Shown: positions 51,981 through 63,565 of the stretch, piece by piece
Position numbering within the stretch: the first letter of the stretch is position 1
Layout: each line of letters begins with the position of its first letter
Assembly (NCBI GenBank): GCA_034769895.1
Contig: CM068372.1
Span: 383,117,910-383,181,909, forward strand
Source of the DNA: Magicicada septendecula
Lineage: Eukaryota; Arthropoda; Insecta; Hemiptera; Cicadidae
DNA length: 64,000 nt
Direction: 5' to 3'
Notes under the pieces: generated by a model
The model's input: the letters and a program-made list of their open reading frames with translations, nothing else
Database searches by the model: none
Told to the model about the DNA's origin: nothing
Program-made: the position numbers and the translations under genes

Positions 51981-53978
51981 TAAGACATTTGTATACACTC
52001 CAATTAAGGGTGAAATGACGAATATTATTCTTTATTATTTGTTACATTTTTTCAAGTGTAATAATAATAATAATAATAAATTATAATAAATAAATTTATT
52101 AAATTTTTTTTTGTTACCAAGCAGAGGAATAATGCGACAGTACAAATAAGTGATGTACTGAGCATTGAATATAAAAATTTAAATTTACCTAATAAACTGT
52201 AAATAATTAATAATATATTAGAAATAAGCATGTCAGGGATTGCAAGCTTGGCTCAGACAAAAATATGAACAGGTGTTTCGACCTGAATCGACGTGCACAC
52301 ACACACAAATGTAACTGAAAGTGTGTACACCAGTATTTTGCTAGTGTGTGTGAACGCAGGTCTATGCAGGCGAGTTTACCACCCCAAGATGAATAATTGC
52401 ACAATTACTGTTTTTCTGTAATTATTCATAAACTATAATTAAGAATTAAAATCCAAAACCACAATAAAATGTAATAAAATTTACTAAATACTGTGTACGA
52501 AAACCACGCGAAAGTGCCACACCGTACGAGTGTAATAGTGAAATAACTGTGTACATCGAAAGGGTTAAGTTGCAATGTCCAAAATTACAGTGAACATGTG
52601 TTGTAAAAATAGGTATAAGATAAGTATAAGAGTATACTTACAGGACTCTGCAATTCGCAGAAAAATAAGAAATAGCGAATTTGACAAAGAGTGGGGAACT
52701 GAATCCAGAGACAGTTTCTGACATGTCGATTTCGTACCACTGCAGGTGTCGACCAAGACATGGGTATAAATAGGACACACAAGCTACAGTGGTTTTCTTT
52801 CTTAAATCATCCACGGTGCAGCGGGAGCTTATGCCCGTCCGCACGGCGTATTTATTTTTTTTTTTATAAATAGTTTAAATTTTCCAGTTACATACAACTA
52901 TGTAACTAAGTTGTAAAGACAATCATTTTTAAATAATAACAGCAGTACATAAGAAGAATTACATAAGAAGATCCATTGACGTCAGAAACAGCACGAGGAG
53001 AGTTCCAGAGAGAGATACGACGCTGGACAAGAGGAGAGTTCTAGAGAGTGATACGACGCTGGACAAGAGGAGAAGAGACACAGCCGACGCTGGAGTGCGA
53101 GACGAGGACAACTACAGATGGATCAAAATGATCGAGTATGATTGACGACAATAAGGTGATAAACAACTTATTTATATCTTAATCATACAATGAACGCAAA
53201 GACAATTAAAGACATTTCTATTTTATTTAAAAATAAGAGCCAATGTTTCTTGTAAAGTAGAATTAAAATCATAGATGTTTTAGAAATACGATTAACGTAA
53301 CAAGAGCTCAAATTAATATGAAATAAAATGAATACAAAGCATTTAAATGAAAACAATTAGTATTTGAGATAAAACAGTACTGAGAAACAAAAGATAAATT
53401 CAATAACTATTAATATTTTGAGTACATTACAATATATAAAAAGAGATTTAAATATTGATTTTTTGAAACACATTAATTGACTGAGTAGTCTGAAAATGAG
53501 ATTTTTCTTTAATACCGTAATTAGTAGAATAGAATATTTAGTCAGTAAGGATGTATACAGCATAAGCCTTACGGCATAATAACAATTAATAATGAATGTT
53601 TTAAATCGAAGTCAGTGCCATGTGCACAATTTTTAATAATATCAAATAAATTTGAAATACCGTTACAAGTCACATAGAGTTCTTATTGCAGATACACCTG
53701 AAACCCAATTTAAATGTTATATTGTTGCATAATTTGTCAATCTTGAACGCGAGACCAGTCACGCTAAATTTGTGTATATGTATATGTATTTATGTATATG
53801 TATTGTTGCATATTTGGCTCCCAAAGAACGTGGGGCTATACAAATTAAAGTACATATAAAAATTCACACACATAAATACGTTGCATATATTTGGCGCTCC
53901 AAGATCGTGGGGCTCCGCAAACACAAATAGAAGTGTATTTGTATTTGAAAGTAATTTTAACAAAATAAAAATGTTACA
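51981..53978 (+). repeat. LTR 11, no insertion
   Basis: Empty site. The T-tract downstream of the TATA box is followed by ATAAATAG in place of GTAAATAG. Confidence 0.6.
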
Positions 53979-54383
53979 TATATTTGTCGCCCTGGACGTG
54001 GGGCACGACATGCCTAAATTTATGTAAAAAAAATTTTTTGTTACATAAATTGTAGCCCATGAACGTATGGCCCGATCCCCATCATTTAACTATTAAAATT
54101 TTTTACGTAGCTTAATGGTTGCTCTAAAATATAAGAGTGTGTTAAATAAAAAAAAATGTATTATATGTAATAATTATTTATATTAAACAGTAATTGATGT
54201 GTAATCACACAGCTGGCGCCCACAAATAATATTGTTTGTCTATGTAACAGGTGTAACTGTAATGAGTATTAATAATAACTATTCATAAAAATAAAGAAAT
54301 AAATCAATAAGTAGGGAACGGTTATCAATAATAATTGTTAAAGAATTACTACTAAATAAATATTTTAATAATAATACTTCGAC

Positions 54384-55396
54384 ATGGCAACATCAGGAAG
54401 TATTAGTATGGAGGCAATCATTAAAGTGATGGGAAACCTTATGGAATAAGACAAAATGTATGTGCTAGATTAGATAGACAAATAGAAGAATTTAAAACTG
54501 ATAAGTCACTATTAGGTGAAAAAGTAAAAGAATATAATACAATACTAAGAGAAGGAGCAAAAGAGAAAATTAGCGACATAAATACGCACATAGCGTCAGT
54601 AGAAGGTGAAGAATTCATAGTAGTTGAAAATACGTGTGTAATTACTAACGATAATTATAAAGTAATTAACATTACGGAAGAGAAGCAAATTAAGGTTAAT
54701 AAAACGTACCTTATTAATAGTGATATTCCAAGTGTGAAACACACACACAATAGTAAGTCACACAGGATGACACATGTGAAACACATAAGACACTACACTT
54801 ACGGAGATAAATATCACTGTAGGTATAACAAGAAACGTAGTAATTTATCTAGACGAAACACTACGCAAAATTGTGGTAAGTATGATGTTAGATATACGCA
54901 CGATAATTATAAAGCGAACGATAATTATAACTGTAATTATAATAACTATGGTGAGTATTATCATAAACGACGCACAAAAGAATGTTTCACGGTATATGTA
55001 AAACGCAGACTAACTACTAAAAAATGCGTTCGTCAAAAGCAGCTATGCGGAGAGAAGGAGAGAATTATGAAATGTGACCGTTACGAGAGAAATAGAGGGA
55101 GGATAAAGTATTCACCCTATAGACAAGTGGATCACGCGATAAAGGCAGCAACAATTCAACGCAGCGACGAACAGGTGACTTCTACGATAAAAACAAATGT
55201 CGCAGTAATACAATGGAACGCGGATGTTGTTTACACGAGGGTGAGAACAATGGTAAGCACGGCGACTACGCTACAAAGGAACAATATACGTCCGGTAGAC
55301 GACGGACAATGCAATTGTTATGACGAGGGGTGTAAGATCGAACTACAAACTGAACTCAGAACTCAATACCCGAATGGAATGAATAATTATTTTTAA
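54384..55396 (+). pseudogene. Broken gag-like ORF, U11
   Basis: Unbroken second frame with one private Arg to Cys change near 55045. The upstream leader shares the 16-bp deletion with U10. Confidence 0.55.
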
Positions 55397-56037
55397 AATA
55401 AAATAATATTACTATTAATTATTAATAATAATATAAGAGAGTATAATTAAGAATGTTATTTATTAAGGATATGATAGCAAATAAAAAAAGAAATATTAGT
55501 GAAAAGAAATAAAGAATATTATTTGAAAGGGTTAATTAAGAAATGTATTATTGATGGTAAGGAATGCTATTGTAGAGAAATATTTAAGAAAGTAATGGTA
55601 AAAGATGTTATTGTTGTTATTAATATGAAGAAAGGGTTAGGAATGGAAATAATTGCCATAATTGTTAGAACGACTGATCAAGCGAACACTTAATGAAGAT
55701 ACAAGGACACAGAAGAAAGCAAGAGTGAAAAGTCAAAAGGGCAGAGACTACTTAGGATTAAGGGCTTCGAGAAAAATATCGTTGTTTTCCAAGACAGTTC
55801 CTCTGTAACCGATCATGCGACACGCTACAAAGCTAAAAGAGTATTCTGTTACGGAAGTGTATTTCAGGAAAGTAGTAGCGATCAGAAAGGTAATGTTAAA
55901 GAAATGTAATAAAAGGTAATGAATGTTAATGTATTGTATAAGTAATGTATTAGATAAAGTAATGCCATGTTAAGAAAAGAGTTAAGGAAGATTAGAAGCG
56001 AAGGTAAGAATGTATGAGTAAGATAATATAAAATTAA

Positions 56038-56913
56038 GGACCGAATTTACACACATATGTAGGAAGAAAGAGTATACAGAAGGAGAACAAAGGAGAGCTA
56101 ATTGCAGTGGATTTTCTGGGACCACTACCGCGATCAAGTCGAGGTGTGAAGCACATATTGGTATGTATCGATGTGTTTTCCAAGGCAGTCCGACTGTACC
56201 CAATTATGCGACCCACAACCAAAGTTGTTCTAAAGATACTACTGCAGAAATATATTCCGTTATATGGAAAAATGAAGAAGATACTCAGTGATCAAGGTGT
56301 ACAATTCCAAAGTGAAAAATGGGAGAGGACATTAAGGGAAAATGGAATACAACCTGTACTCACATCCATAAGACATCCTCAAGGAAACCTTGCTGAGAGA
56401 GTTAATAAAGAATTAGGTAAATATTTACGAATATATTGCCATGATCAACACAATAAATGGGCAGAATATTTACCATTTCTTGAAAAAGCCATTAACGAAA
56501 CTTATAGTGAAGCAACAGGATACACTCCCATGGAATTAGAAGAAGATAAGAAGCCAAACAGATTCTGGACTAAGTATATGAACAAACCTAATAACCAAAA
56601 TGTACCTGTACCAATAAGTGTGAAAATTGAATACGCAAAGCAACGGATAATAGAAAGAGGTAACAAGAGAGTAGAGAGATTTAATCTAACTCACAAGCTA
56701 CAACAATTCAACGTGGGAGAAAGTATACTACTCAAAGCAAATTCAGTGGGAAAACGGAGTGATAATACGGCAAAGAAATTCTTCAGACTTTATAATGGAC
56801 CGTATACGTTAAGACAGCGAGTAGGACAATACACTTTCATCGTATATGATGAGATACAGAAGAAATAAATTGGTAAATTCCACGCAACGTCATTTAGGAA
56901 GTTCTACACATGA
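56038..56913 (+). pseudogene. Ty3/gypsy integrase fragment, U11
   Basis: Last full integrase fragment of the array; protein as U4 with the long lead-in. A G to A change upstream (near 56028) is outside the conserved part. Confidence 0.88.
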
Positions 56914-57006
56914 AAACGACGAGGTCAATGAAACCAGTCAGATCAGCTGTTTGTTAAAGCCACCCTACTACAAGGTCACGAGCAGTGAGCGTGTGAAGAG
57001 GGGAGG

Positions 57007-57084
57007 TAAGACATTTGTATACACTCCAATTAAGGGTGAAATGACGAATATTATTCTTTATTATTTGTTACATTTTTTTCAAGT

Positions 57085-57117
<33 letters not shown>

Positions 57118-59008
57118 TATAATAAATTTATTAAATTTTTTTTTGTTACCAAGCAGAGGAATAATGCGACAGTACAAATAAGTGATGTACTGAGCATTGA
57201 ATATAAAAATTTAAATTTACCTAATAAACTGTAAATAATTAATAATATATTAGAAATAAGCATGTCAGGGATTGCAAGCTTGGCTCAGACAAAAATATGA
57301 ACAGGTGTTTCGACCTGAATCGACATGCACACACACACAAATGTAACTGAAAGTGTGTACACCAGTATTTTGCTAGTGTGTGTGAACGCAGGTCTATGCA
57401 GGCGAGTTTGCCACCCCAAGATGAATAATTGCACAATTACTGTTTTTCTGTAATTATTCATAAACTATAATTAAGAATTAAAATCCAAAACCACAATAAA
57501 ATGTAATAAAATTTACTAAATACTGTGTACGAAAACCACGCGAAAGTGCCACACCGTACGAGTGTAATAGTGAAATAACTGTGTACATCGAAAGGGTTAA
57601 GTTGCAATGTCCAAAATTACAGTGAACATGTGTTGTAAAAATAGGTATAAGATAAGTATAAGAGTATACTTACAGGACTCTGCAATTCGCAGAAAAATAA
57701 GAAATAGCGAATTTGACAAAGAGTGGGGAACTGAATCCAGAGACAGTTTCTGACATGTCGATTTCGTACCACTGCAGGTGTCGACCAAGACATGGGTATA
57801 AATAGGACACACAAGCTACAGTGGTTTTCTTTCTTAAATCATCCACGGTGCAGCGGGAGCTTATGCCCGTCCGCACGGCGTATTTATTTTTTTTTTTGTA
57901 AATAGTTTAAATTTTCCAGTTACATACAACTATGTAACTAAGTTGTAAAGACAATCATTTTTAAATAATAACAGCAGTACATAAGAAGAATTACATAAGA
58001 AGATCCATTGACGTCAGAAACAGCACGAGGAGAGTTCCAGAGAGAGATACGACGCTGGACAAGAGGAGAGTTCCAGAGAGTGATACGACGCTGGACAAGA
58101 GGAGAAGAGAGACAGCCGACGCTGGAGTGCGAGATGAGGACAACTACAGATGGTTCAAAATGATCGAGTATGATTGACGACAATAAGGTGATAAACAACT
58201 TATTTATATCTTAATCATACAATGAACGCAAAGACAATTAAAGACATTTCTATTTTATTTAAAAATAAGAGCCAATGTTTCTTGTAAAGTAGAATTAAAA
58301 TCATAGATGTTTTAGAAATACGATTAACGTAACAAGAACTCAAATTAATATGAAATAAAATGAATAGAAAGCATTTAAATGAAAACAATTAGTATTTGAG
58401 ATAAAACAGTACTGAGAAACAAAAGATAAATTCAATAACTATTAATATTTTGAGTACATTACAATATATAAAAAGAGATTTAAATATTGATATTTTGAAA
58501 CACATTAATTGACTGAGTAGTCTGAAAATGAGATTTTTCTTTAATACCGTAATTAGTAGAATAGAATATTTAGTCAGTAAGGATGTATACAGCATAAGCC
58601 TTACGGCATAATAACAATTAATAACGAATGTTTTAAATTGAAGTCAGTGCCATGTGCACAATTTTTAATAATATCAAATAAATTTGAAATACCGTTACAA
58701 GTCACATAGAGTTCTTATTGCAGATACACCTGAAACCCAATTTAAATGTTATATTGTTGCATAATTTGTCAATCTTGAACGTGAGACCGGTCACGCTAAA
58801 TTTGTGTATATGTATATGTATTTATGTATATGTATTGTTGCATATTTGGCTCCCAAAGAATGTGGGGCTATACAAATTAAAGTACATATAAAAATTCACA
58901 CACATAAATACGTTGCATATATTTGGCGCTCCAAGATCGTGGGGCTTCGCAAACACAAATAGAAGTGTATTTGTATTTGAAATTAAATTTAACAACATTT
59001 AAAACTTT

Positions 59009-59011
<3 letters not shown>
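57007..59011 (+). repeat. LTR 12, terminal LTR at the array edge
   Basis: It aligns closely with the other LTRs until about 58980, then at roughly 75 percent over the last 30 bp, ending at TTACA (59007-59011). The next bases are an AT repeat instead of the primer-binding site and internal domain. Its 2005-bp length matches the empty internal LTRs. It carries clearly more private changes than interior copies, as expected for the edge of a homogenised array. Confidence 0.6.

Positions 59012-59054
<43 letters not shown>
59012..59054. repeat. AT dinucleotide microsatellite at the array edge
   Basis: About 21 repeats of AT begin directly after the terminal LTR's TTACA. Any target-site duplication of the original insertion would be hidden in this run. 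Confidence 0.9.
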
Positions 59055-59058
<4 letters not shown>

Positions 59059-60118
59059 GTAACAAAATTGAGTGATTGTCATTATTAAGAAAACTCTAAC
59101 TTTATTTTATTAATTTAAAAGTACTATAATTACTTTTATTTCTACAATTATTTACTCACTTATTTTAACACATGCAACTGGTTTAGAAACTGTGTTGCAA
59201 AATTCATTCCACCAGATGATGTGAAGCAAGCAGGAGGAAAGAATAGGAGCGAGATGAGGAAGGAAGAGGATGGAAGCAAAGCTTATACACTGGGACAGCA
59301 GTGGGCTCTACCCCCCCCCCACTGCCAAATAAAGAGACTGCACTGTACAAGCACTAGTGAGGGCAGCCGCTGAATGTGACATCTCTGCCCAAGTGAGACA
59401 GTCGCTCCCGCTGCAACTAGCGTCCTCACCCAATGCCCCTTTTAGGAGCCACAACTGCGACAAGATGCACAATCGGTGTCATTTGTTCCGGAGACAATAT
59501 ATATGCTCCCTTGATATATAACAATTGACCAGGATTTTTCCATGGTAGGGGGGCTCAATGATGATAAGCGGAGATAGAGGTGTTGGTGGTAATAAAGAAT
59601 TTGCCAGTTTATGTGTTATTATTATGCCTGCTAGAAGGTTATACTGGCCGCCTGTCAATTTTTCTAGTCATATACTATTGGCAACCTACACCCAATGAAA
59701 GTGTTGTAACCCTTGGTAACCCAGCCCCTTTGCTATGCCACAGAATAAAATGAACGGGGACTGTCCTACCAAAAGCAGGCTAAATAGGAATTCTGAATTA
59801 CAGAACTGTCCTAAAAACAGAGCCTCATTAAAATGATTTACATCCACCAAAACCGAGTTCTATGACCCACATGGCCATGCCCCACAGGCATGATTCCCAG
59901 AGGAATCATCCACTGAAGACCACACAAATGATGGCTTCAAAATACAGACAGCAAAAGATGATATCACCTGGTACTGGAATGGGTAATAAAGAAGAAGAAA
60001 ATATTGTTAAACTCTACCAACCTGTTTAATACAACTGATCAACCTTCCAATTACTTGAAAACGGCCTTACTTTTTAAGTAAAATCTTCATCAGGCATATA
60101 CATTACTGTACTAACTTA
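59055..60118. other. Unrecognised flanking DNA
   Basis: It is more GC-balanced than the array. It contains a C10 run (59311-59320) flanked by CAGTGGG and CCCACTG, which could pair, and the chain of inverted repeats at 59870-59909. No reading frame longer than background and no repeat family that I recognise. It may include an unnamed dispersed repeat. Confidence 0.5.
59870..59909. repeat. Chain of three inverted repeats
   Basis: Palindrome CATGGCCATG (59870-59879), then CATGCC-CCACA-GGCATG (59876-59892), then ATGATTCC-CAGA-GGAATCAT (59890-59909). They overlap by a few bases, so the three folds compete or stack in 40 bp. Confidence 0.7.
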
Positions 60119-60133
60119 TTAATATTTACTCAC

Positions 60134-60350
60134 TTCATCTGACACTTCGTCTCCTTCACCAAATTCCAGAATTGCTGTGCCATCAATATCTTCCTCACAT
60201 TTTTCTTCTTGATCTCCATTCTCTTCTTCACAGAGTTCCTGGTTCACATCCGTGTCCACAGCTATAAAGTGAATACTATCTTCCTTCATTTGTTCATTTT
60301 CTTCTTGAACAGGAAGGCGTTGTTTAGAGTCATTCATCTTCAGGAAAAAA
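60134..60350 (-). CDS. Candidate first coding exon of an unknown host gene (minus strand)
   Basis: On the minus strand an acceptor-like ATTACAG ends at 60351. Thirteen bases later an ATG in good context (GAAGATGA, 60337-60335) opens 68 codons, and the frame meets a strong donor, GAA|GTGAGTAA, at 60134/60133, giving a phase-0 exon of 68 whole codons. The peptide is very acidic (runs such as CEEENGDQEEKCEED and FGEGDEVSDE), with a short hydrophobic patch (IHFIAVDTD), and has no domain I recognise. The neighbouring CpG-rich patch upstream could hold the promoter. Later exons would lie to the left, but the array begins within 1.1 kb, so the gene either spans the array or ends close by. It could also be a chance open frame. 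Confidence 0.45.
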
Positions 60351-61412
60351 CTGTAATTATTCATTAATTACAGGAAACAATACCATACAAAATTAATAAA
60401 AACATGATCAATTTTTCATTTTTCTGTTCATTGTCAATGCAGAATACGACATTGATATCATCCAGTATTTCCACTCATTCCACTCATAAGATAATTACAA
60501 AAATCAAGTTTTGATGGAAAACAACTTACACTTGTTTCAGTTACAGGGTTTGTTACAAGGTTCAGTGAGGGGGGACCTATGCGAAAGTCGATGTTACGAT
60601 TTTGTGTATACCAGACAAACTTTAATATCTTTAAAACTATACTGCATATTTAAATAAGCAATACACAACTCAAAAGAGCAAGGATGAAAGAATGTTACAC
60701 GATATTAACCTTGAGAATGTGATGTCACACACCATCACAAGATGGCCACCAAGTTGGAGTGGAAAATCACCAGTCCATTGTGTGGAAAAATTAGTATAGC
60801 TCGGGAACATGTATATGCATAGGATGTTATTTGAGGTGCCATTTTATAAAGCGCCATGAGTACTATAAAATAATAGTGAAAGAACTTAATAAATAATACA
60901 GTGACAAAGTATTGAACTTGCTACAACTTGCAAACCTGGCCATCCTATGATCTAGCCAGGTATGATACAGATCACGAGCATATTAAGATACAGATCAGGT
61001 ATTGCATTGTATTAAGAAATGCAATACCGGTAATGAATTTCTTCTGAACATAAACATTTCAGCCTAATCAATGTGGAAAGCAGACTCATCAACAGAAAAC
61101 CGTTTTGAACTAGAGGTTCAGATCACACAGACTGGACCTGTGGTATATCAAAATACGCCACATATAACCTTTTATGTAAACTGGAATAAAAATAAATTAC
61201 ATTACATTTAACTATACCTAACCTACCATTTTCTTAAATTTTCTATTTTCTCTGAGCACAAGATGTACTACTGTTCTTACACAATATTGTCTTACAAATT
61301 ATAACTACCAGTATGCAGAATCTGCTTTCATGGTCAAAATTCATTTGTTGCTCACATCACATCAACAATATTTAAAATAACTCTGGTAATTGTTCGATAT
61401 CAACCAACCAAC
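60351..61412. other. Non-coding stretch, no gene recognised
   Basis: AT-rich. It contains a hairpin with an 11-bp perfect stem (GGTATTGCATT and AATGCAATACC, 60998-61008 and 61018-61028) next to a direct repeat of GATACAGATCA. If the exon at 60134-60350 is real, this would be its upstream intron. Confidence 0.4.
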
Positions 61413-61429
61413 CTATTGCCAAAATTTTG

Positions 61430-61760
61430 GTGCAAACGACCCTAAATACACGTTTGCAGCATTGTAGTCGAAACCAAATTTTTCGGAAACCCCGAGAATC
61501 CTCAAGTAGCTACGTGAAATATATGTTCTGAGTAAAACAGGGCGCACATGTGACAGACCTCTGCGCTCTCTTCGCTCGTCCTGTATGGGCATCGAAACGA
61601 AGGTCTTCGGCCGCATATGCGATTTACTAAAAACAACACTCATATATCAGACATACAAGCATTCGACCACAGCGCTTAACCCTTAAACGAGCCATTTCTA
61701 ATCGCTCCGCTCGCAGTGGGTTCACCTCACCTATACGCGTTCGTGTATGCCAACAGGGTT
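61430..61760 (-). promoter_or_regulatory. CpG-rich patch, possible promoter region
   Basis: CpG dinucleotides are clearly denser here than in flanking DNA (for example around 61560-61625 and 61705-61720). A 76-codon minus-strand frame (61413-61643) lies inside but shows no family motif. The position upstream of the minus-strand exon would suit a promoter or 5' untranslated exon; this is inference from composition. Confidence 0.25.
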
Positions 61761-62198
61761 TTCATTAACAACCCAAATTTAAAATCTAAATTAAGTAAAA
61801 GCTGAGCGTTTCTGAAACAATTTTGCGAATGTACTCGTGTGTATGAACACCTAAAAGAATAAAAAAACTAGGTTTCATGTCAAAATCCATGATTCGTTGA
61901 TATTGAACAAATACCAAAATTCTTAAATTATTCTACTCAGCTATTCTTCCTAAACAAATTTATATTCATCAAATTATTCCTATTTTATTAGTTTCTGTCT
62001 TAATTTTTTAAGGTTAACTATGGTTGGAATCTCATCCTGTTTCCAGGAACATGCTTCACAGGGCGAAAACGATCACCACTAAACAGTTCTGAACTAATTT
62101 TAAGCGTTACTTACTTCAAATTGAGATTTTAGTTACCCTCTTTTAATTCACCGGTTCAATTCTCTTACTATATATGTTTACATACATCATATTGTATA
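61761..62198. other. No recognised feature
   Basis: AT-rich sequence without a long reading frame or clear repeat. Confidence 0.4.
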
Positions 62199-62458
62199 TA
62201 GGGTTCGAACGATAGTATCGATACCGAGTAGGCTATTACTCCGCGCTGCGATACCCGATACCGAGTACTCGATACTCAGACTTGATACTTTGAGTAAAGT
62301 ACTCATTTTTTCTTCGGTATCGAGTATCGAGTACTTGCAAAATAATTCACTTTTTTTTAAATCTGAAAACCGGAAATCGAATAACACGAGGCTGTTCTTT
62401 GGCTTATGCCTCTGTCTGCATTGAATGAGCAAACTAAAAAATCGGTTAAACCGAGAAA

Positions 62459-63067
62459 GCACGCCCCGAATGTTTTTTTATAAATAAATTTTAATTGTTA
62501 TCGAAAAAATTATTAATAAAAATTATAAACAAGAAAAGTAACAATTAAAAACTAAATGAATTCAAAACTTGACTGTATACAAGTTTGAAACGTTAGTATA
62601 GTGTATTTTTTACCGCAAAGTAGCACTGTTAAAAAGCTGTTTGAAAAAAAGCGATATAGACTACACTTAAGTCTGACAAAGATGAATATAATATATATAG
62701 ATATACTAATGCATAGATTTTTGCAAATTTTTAATAAACGGCTTAAGTAATAATCGCGATATTCAATAGGGTTCGTCTCTAGCCCTCAGTGAAGCTTATG
62801 TCCAAAAATGAAGTCATTTGATTGAGAAATAAAACTTCTATCGTGTATACATCCTAACGGACAACCACTAAAAAATATTTTTAACTTGAATTTTCATTAT
62901 GAAAAATAATGGCCATCTTAAAGCTTAGAGTCTCCTCTTTCCAAATATGTATAATTTATTATATTTTGTTGAAACAGATGAGTAGAAATCATCACTTTAT
63001 CCTTGCGAAACGTCGATTTTTTTTAAAGCGAGAATAGAGCACTCCGTGCTGCGCGTTCGGGGCGTGC
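62459..63067. mobile_element. Possible nested inverted-repeat element inside the hAT
   Basis: GCACGCCCCGAA (62459-62470) and TTCGGGGCGTGC (63056-63067) form a perfect 12-bp inverted repeat about 610 bp apart. Both lie in AT-rich DNA, and poly-A flanks prevent a reliable target-duplication call. A small hairpin (AGCAC-tcc-GTGCT, about 63038-63050) lies just inside the right end. It could be a MITE, or old internal structure of the hAT. Confidence 0.35.
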
Positions 63068-63397
63068 AAAAAAAAATGTTTCGACTGACGCTTTTGACTT
63101 GTGTGTGTTGATGTTGACTCTGTGTTCAAAGCGTTCAAAGTGTTGTATTTCTTTCTATTTATTAAATAAATTGTGAAAATCAGAAGCCGTGTTCCTTCTT
63201 CCTGACGTAATAAGTTAAAAGTGAAACTTCTACATCTGTAAGTTTATTGTTATTGTAGTCTGTAAGTTTTGTTCTGTATTAATTGTGTTTTATTCAGCTG
63301 TAACTGTGTCTGTAACTTTTAAAGTCACGTCACGCATGAGTAAATAAAAAAGGAATGAATATGTGTGGGAAGATTTAAAAGAAATATCCCTGGATTA

Positions 63398-63565
63398 TAT
63401 CGACAATTCCGTCGGCATGCCATGATTGTTGCCTCATCAGTACCAGCAGAACGGTTATTTTCCAAAGCTAGTGCTACAGTTACACAGTAGAGGAATCGTC
63501 TCAAACCTAAGAGACTGAATGAATTACTATTCTTATCAGGCCGGCCAGAAGAAGAATGGTTTTAA
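63398..63565 (+). pseudogene. hAT transposase C-terminal dimerisation region, broken
   Basis: The frame around ATG 63422 reads ASSVPAERLFSKASATVTQ, then a TAG at 63488-63490, then RNRLKPKRLNELLFLSG...EEEWF and TAA (63563-63565). The block SVPAERLFSKA...T..RNRL....LNELLFL is the signature of the hAT family C-terminal dimerisation domain. The TAG probably replaces a CAG. Upstream catalytic parts and the BED zinc finger are missing, so this is a dead remnant. Confidence 0.75.

Larger units (their letters stand above)
1..59011 (+). mobile_element. Tandem array of a Ty3/gypsy-type retrotransposon, (LTR-internal)x11 plus terminal LTR
   Basis: The same sequence recurs with periods of 5046, 5044, 5531, 5025, 5495, 5503, 5518, 5007, 4987, 5024 and 5032 bp, all in one orientation. 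The long periods are explained by a 480-bp insertion in four units. Only one LTR lies between successive internal domains, so this is a multimer of a one-LTR unit, not a row of separate insertions. The terminal copy stops at TTACA, the inferred LTR end. Unequal LTR-LTR recombination or insertion of a multimerised one-LTR circle would both give this layout. The left end of the array is outside the window. Copies differ by scattered substitutions and a few diagnostic indels. Confidence 0.9.

Noticed and set aside
1-59011. CRISPR-like array or integron-type repeat system
   Set aside because: The period is 5 kb, with retroelement content and no short repeat-spacer pattern; the DNA is eukaryotic.
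60057-60093. Second hammerhead-like motif on the minus strand (CTGATGA plus a TTACTT/AAGTAA stem)
   Set aside because: The GAAAC half of the core is missing and no cleavage triplet is in place, so it is at most a decayed remnant.
61413-61643. 76-codon minus-strand frame in the CpG-rich patch
   Set aside because: No family motif and no clear splice signals at the frame limits. It is explained by the higher GC content there reducing stop codons.
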